Below the pieces are notes generated by a model. The model made no database searches. It was not told where the DNA came from and saw only the letters and a program-made list of their open reading frames with translations. From Thermophilibacter provencensis (lineage in GTDB: Bacteria; Actinomycetota; Coriobacteriia; Coriobacteriales; Atopobiaceae), in assembly GCF_900128445.1 (NCBI RefSeq), contig NZ_LT671417.1, positions 1,474,769 through 1,538,768 on the forward strand: a stretch of DNA of 64,000 nt, written 5' to 3'. Every line of letters starts with the position of its first letter. Within the stretch, counting starts at the first letter, position 1. A program made the position numbers and the translations under genes. This document shows positions 60,746-64,000 of this stretch, piece after piece.

Positions 60746-62158
60746 ATGGCAGAGATCGAGAACGTCACGAGCGCCCACTTCATCGGGATCGGGGGCGCCG
60801 GAATGAGCGGCATCGCGCTCGTGCTGCACGAGCGCGGCTGCCGCGTCACCGGCAGCGACCTCAAGAGCTCCCACTACGTGCGCGAGCTCGACGCCGCCGG
60901 CATCGACGTGCGCGTCGGGCACGCGGCGGCGACCATCGACGAGGTCGCGCCGCAGGTCGTGGTCACCTCGACGGCCATCCCCGACACCAACCCCGAGGTC
61001 ATGCGCGCCCACGAGCTGGGCATCCCCATCTGGCCGCGCGCCAAGATGCTCTCCTGGCTCTCCGGCACCCAGCGCACCGTCGCCGTCGCCGGCACGCATG
61101 GCAAGACGACCACCTCCTCGATGGTCGCCACGATGCTCGACAAGATGGGGCTCGACCCGTCGTTTCTCATCGGGGGCGTCGTGGAGGGCTATGACACCAA
61201 CGGCCGCAACGGCGCGGGCGAGCACTTCGTGTGCGAGGCGGACGAGTCCGACGGCTCCTTCCTCTACCTCAACCCCAGCGTCGTGGTGGTCACCAACATC
61301 GAGGCGGACCACCTCGACCACTACGGCACCCTCGAGAACCTCGAGCAGACCTTCTGCACCTTCATGGGCCTCGTGGGGGAGGAGGGGACGGTCGTGGTGA
61401 ACGGCGACGTCGCGCACGTCGTCGAGCTCGCCCGCTCGACCGGCCGCCGCGTGGTGACCTACGGCTTCGACCCATCGTGCGACTTCGTGTGCGTGCCCGG
61501 CGAGGCGCGCCACCGCCTGGAGAGCACCTTCTCGGTTCGGCTGCCCTCCGGCGACGAGGTCGCGGTGACCATCAGCGCGAACCCCGGCAGGCACAACATG
61601 GCCAACGCCACCGCCGCGATCGCCGTGGCCTCGGTCCTCTCGCTCGACGAGCGCGAGGCGGCCGCCGCGCTCTCCCAGTTCAAGGGCGCGCGCCGTCGCT
61701 TCACGCACGTGGGCGACGTCGCCGGCGTGACCGTCGTGGACGACTACGGCCACCATCCCACCGAGGTGGCGGCCACCCTCTCCGCCGCCGCGGACCTGCC
61801 GTTCGAGCGCATCGTCTGCGTCTTCCAGCCGCACCGCTACTCGCGCACCCAGAACCTCGCCGAGGAGTTCGGCTCCGCCTTCGACCACGCCGACGTCCTG
61901 CGCGTCATGGACGTCTTCTCCGCCGGGGAGATGCCCATCCCCGGCGTCTCCGGCAAGACGATCGTCTCCTCGGTGCAGCGCAACGGCCACGTCGGCGACG
62001 TGGCGTACGTGCCCAACCGCCGCCAGCTCGTGGAGGACCTCTGCGAGCTCGTCCGCCCCGGCGACCTGCTCGTCACCCAGGGCGCGGGCGACGTCACCAC
62101 GCTCGGCCCCGCCTTCATCGAGGCCATGCGCGAGCGAGAGGGCGGTCGCGCCTCGTGA
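60746..62158 (+). CDS. murC: UDP-MurNAc-L-alanine ligase
   Basis: MurC adds the first amino acid to UDP-MurNAc; 470 residues. ATG 60746 is chosen over ATG 60725 because GGAGGG lies seven bases before it. Motifs: FIGIGGAGMSGIALVL, P-loop AGTHGKTTTSSMVATML, EADESDGSFL, NIEADHLDHYG, DDYGHHPTEVAATL and FQPHRYSRT. The stop overlaps the murB start (GTGA). Confidence 0.96.
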   Translation: MAEIENVTSAHFIGIGGAGMSGIALVLHERGCRVTGSDLKSSHYVRELDAAGIDVRVGHAAATIDEVAPQVVVTSTAIPDTNPEVMRAHELGIPIWPRAKMLSWLSGTQRTVAVAGTHGKTTTSSMVATMLDKMGLDPSFLIGGVVEGYDTNGRNGAGEHFVCEADESDGSFLYLNPSVVVVTNIEADHLDHYGTLENLEQTFCTFMGLVGEEGTVVVNGDVAHVVELARSTGRRVVTYGFDPSCDFVCVPGEARHRLESTFSVRLPSGDEVAVTISANPGRHNMANATAAIAVASVLSLDEREAAAALSQFKGARRRFTHVGDVAGVTVVDDYGHHPTEVAATLSAAADLPFERIVCVFQPHRYSRTQNLAEEFGSAFDHADVLRVMDVFSAGEMPIPGVSGKTIVSSVQRNGHVGDVAYVPNRRQLVEDLCELVRPGDLLVTQGAGDVTTLGPAFIEAMREREGGRAS

Positions 62159-63069
62159 GCGTCTTCAACGCGTACATGACCCTCTCGGGCGCGATCGACG
62201 CCGACGTCCTGCGCGACGAGCGCCTCTCGCGCCACACCACCTATCGCATCGGCGGGCCGGCGGCGCTGTTCGTCGCCGCGCACAGCTACGCCGCCCTCGC
62301 GCGGACGGTGGCGGTCCTCGCCGCCGAGCACGTCGACTGGGTCATCATCGGGAAGGGCTCCAACCTGCTCGTGTCCGACCGGGGCTACGACGGCTGCGTC
62401 ATCACGCTCGACGACGAGTTCTCCCGCATCGCCATCGGTGACGACGGCTCCGTCACCGTGGGTGCCGGAGCGGCGCTCTCCAAGGTGGTCAACGAGGCCC
62501 TCAAGGCGGGCCTCTCCGGCCTCGAGTTCTGCGTGGGCATCCCCGGCACCGCGGGCGGCGCCATCTCCATGGACGCCGGGACGCGCCACGAGTGGATCGG
62601 GCGGCGCGTCCGCGACCTCGTGGTCCTGCGCCCGGGGGAGGGCCTGCACCGCTACCAGGGGTCCGACGTCGAGTGGGGCTACCGCTCGACCTCGATCCCC
62701 ACCTCCGAGATCATCCTCGAGGCGACGCTCGCGCTCGAGCCCGGCTCGCGCGCCGAGATCACCGCCGACATGGAGGAGCGCCTGCGCCGCCGTCGCGAGG
62801 CCCAGCCGCTCGGCGCCCCGAGCTGCGGCTCGGTCTTCCGAAACCCGCCCGAGCGCTCGGCGGGCATCCTCGTTGAGTCGTGCGGCCTCAAGGGGGCCTC
62901 CTGCGGTGGCGCGCAGATCTCGCCCGAGCACGCCAACTTCATCGTGAACCGCGGGGGCGCCACGGCGGCCGACGTCATCGCGCTCATCGGCCGCGCGCAC
63001 GACGAGGTGCTCGCCCGCTATGGGGTGGACCTCGCGTGCGAGGTCAAGCTCCTCGGCTTCGGGGCATAA
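62155..63069 (+). CDS. murB: UDP-N-acetylenolpyruvoylglucosamine reductase
   Basis: FAD-dependent enzyme completing UDP-MurNAc; 304 residues. GTG start 62155 overlaps murC by four bases. TTYRIGGPAALFV, IIGKGSNLLVSDRG (FAD), GIPGTAGGAISMDAG, the proton-donor serine in SCGSVFRNP and GASCGGAQISPEHANFIVN are present. Lacking extra loops, it resembles type II MurB. Its last codons and stop are inside a 49-bp perfect inverted repeat. Confidence 0.95.
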   Translation: MSVFNAYMTLSGAIDADVLRDERLSRHTTYRIGGPAALFVAAHSYAALARTVAVLAAEHVDWVIIGKGSNLLVSDRGYDGCVITLDDEFSRIAIGDDGSVTVGAGAALSKVVNEALKAGLSGLEFCVGIPGTAGGAISMDAGTRHEWIGRRVRDLVVLRPGEGLHRYQGSDVEWGYRSTSIPTSEIILEATLALEPGSRAEITADMEERLRRRREAQPLGAPSCGSVFRNPPERSAGILVESCGLKGASCGGAQISPEHANFIVNRGGATAADVIALIGRAHDEVLARYGVDLACEVKLLGFGA

Positions 63070-63196
63070 GGGCGAAGATGGCAAGGAACCCCGGCATGCG
63101 GCCGACGCCGCGTCAGAAGTCCCCCCTCTCGTCGTCCTCCCCCCGCGCGGCCGCATGCCGGGGTTCCTTGCCATCTTCGCCCTTATGCCCCGAAGC
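63056..63196. repeat. 49-bp perfect inverted repeat at the murB 3' end
   Basis: Arms 63056-63104 and 63148-63196 are complementary at every position across a 43-nt loop. The left arm starts GCTTCGGGGCATAAGGGCGA and includes the last four murB codons and its stop. The gap to ftsQ (63070-63294) contains only this element and a C-rich stretch. It is the longest palindrome in the window. Confidence 0.95.
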
Positions 63197-63294
63197 GGGC
63201 CAGAGTTTATTAGGAGACCCCCCCCAAGGCGTCCCGGAGGGAGGCGTCCCCCGCGGGCTCCCCCCGCCCCGCCTTCCTCGACCGCGCCGTCGCC

Positions 63295-64000
63295 ATGACG
63301 CGCCAGGCAGGCTCGGGCTCGCCAAGCGCGGCGTCCGGGCGCGAGCGGCGCCAGCGCCACCAGCGCGGGCAGGCCCTGCGCGTCGTTCTCATGGTCGCGG
63401 GCGGCCTCGTCGCGCTCGCCCTCGTGGGCCTCGTCGCGCTCTTCATCCTCAGGGACTCCCCGGTCTTCCTCATCGAGTCGGTCGAGGCCGAGCCGACCGA
63501 GCACGTCACCCAGACCGACATCCAGAACCTCGTCAGCGTCCCCGTGGGCTCGACCCTGCTCAACGTCGACACCGACGCCGTGGAGGCCGCCCTCAAGAAG
63601 GACCCCTGGGTCGCCGACGTGACCTTCGAGCGGGTCTTCCCCCACACCCTGCGGATCGAGATCGTCGAGCAGCAGGTCGAGGCGCTCGTGGTCATGAACA
63701 CCGGCTCGATCGCCTGGTACCTCGGCGACGCTGACATCTGGATCCAGCCCACCAAGATCGAGGCCTCCGAGGGCCAGTCCGTGAACGACGCGGCGCTCGC
63801 GCAGGCGCTCGCCGACGGCTGCCTGCTCATCACCGACGTCCCGGCGACGGTCTCCCCGGTCGCGGGCTCCGTCGCCACCGACGAGGTCCTCGACGCGGTC
63901 GCGGCCTTCAGGCGGGGCTTCTCGGAGGAGTTCCTCTCCCAGGTGGTGAGCTTCTCGGCCGCCTCGACGGACAGCATCACCTGCACCCTCAGGAACGGCG
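63295..64000 (+). CDS. ftsQ: Cell-division protein FtsQ/DivIB (3' end outside window)
   Basis: Bitopic division protein, 235 residues visible. A basic N-terminus (about 1-28) precedes one span (about 30-50, VVLMVAGGLVALALVGLVAL), then a POTRA domain (VFLIESVEAEPTEHVTQTDI, NLVSVPVGSTLLNVDTDAVEAALKKDPWVADVTFERVFPHTLRIEIVE) and the start of the FtsQ domain (IAWYLGDADIWI). ATG 63295 has no good ribosome-binding site; the frame is closed upstream by TAG at 63211 with no other usual start codon. ftsZ is expected beyond the window. Confidence 0.9.
   Translation, partial: MTRQAGSGSPSAASGRERRQRHQRGQALRVVLMVAGGLVALALVGLVALFILRDSPVFLIESVEAEPTEHVTQTDIQNLVSVPVGSTLLNVDTDAVEAALKKDPWVADVTFERVFPHTLRIEIVEQQVEALVVMNTGSIAWYLGDADIWIQPTKIEASEGQSVNDAALAQALADGCLLITDVPATVSPVAGSVATDEVLDAVAAFRRGFSEEFLSQVVSFSAASTDSITCTLRNG

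Overview
The window is 64 kb of high-GC DNA, densely coded and almost entirely on the plus strand. It contains single-copy actinobacterial markers (whiA, rapZ, a full dcw cell-wall cluster, a gap-pgk-tpiA-secG run) and no mobile-element genes. Gene content, Tat-type lipoprotein signals and family-5 ABC/PTS systems suggest a host-associated Coriobacteriia (Olsenella/Atopobiaceae-like). That placement is inference from gene content, not from a marker-gene search.

Layout. 1-1611 is the 3' part of uvrC. 1687-2230 is a strikingly regular array of ten 18-bp palindrome-like repeats spaced exactly 30 or 94 bp apart, followed by an AT-rich stretch. 2633-11016 is a probable sialic-acid (or related amino-sugar) uptake and catabolism block: a family-5 binding protein, a permease, a permease-ATPase fusion, an ATPase, a NanA-like aldolase, a ROK kinase and NanE. 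11517-16501 holds an oxidoreductase, a DeoR regulator, fruK and a fruA-type PTS. 16918-22421 resumes the conserved core (rapZ-whiA-gap-pgk-tpiA-secG). The carbohydrate block therefore sits between uvrC and rapZ, which are usually neighbours, and yvcK is absent between rapZ and whiA.

22761-26562 contains four tRNA genes and a partner-switching signalling pair: a PAS-GAF-PP2C phosphatase and a fused STAS-HATPase protein. 26644-30496 includes a cysteine desulfurase/MnmA tRNA-thiolation pair. 30625-36281 holds membrane and envelope proteins (a YbhN-like flippase-family protein, an LTA-synthase-like protein) and small genes. 36591-41230 is asp23-nusB-xseB-tlyA-nadK-recN. 41415-49288 has a PARG-like macrodomain protein, pyrG, xerD and a three-gene locus with two paralogous lipoproteins flanking a TPR membrane protein.

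49819 to the end is the dcw cluster: mraZ-rsmH-ftsL-ftsI-murF-mraY-murD-ftsW-murG-murC-murB-ftsQ, with murE missing from its usual place and ftsQ cut by the window edge.

Intergenic regions are unusually rich in perfect long hairpins of several unrelated families (stems of 19-49 bp). A 10-base word, CGAGAAGGAC or its complement GTCCTTCTCG, was counted at least 24 times by eye. These repeat systems, the uvrC-proximal array and the hairpin over the STAS-HATPase start are the parts that ordinary gene annotation does not explain.
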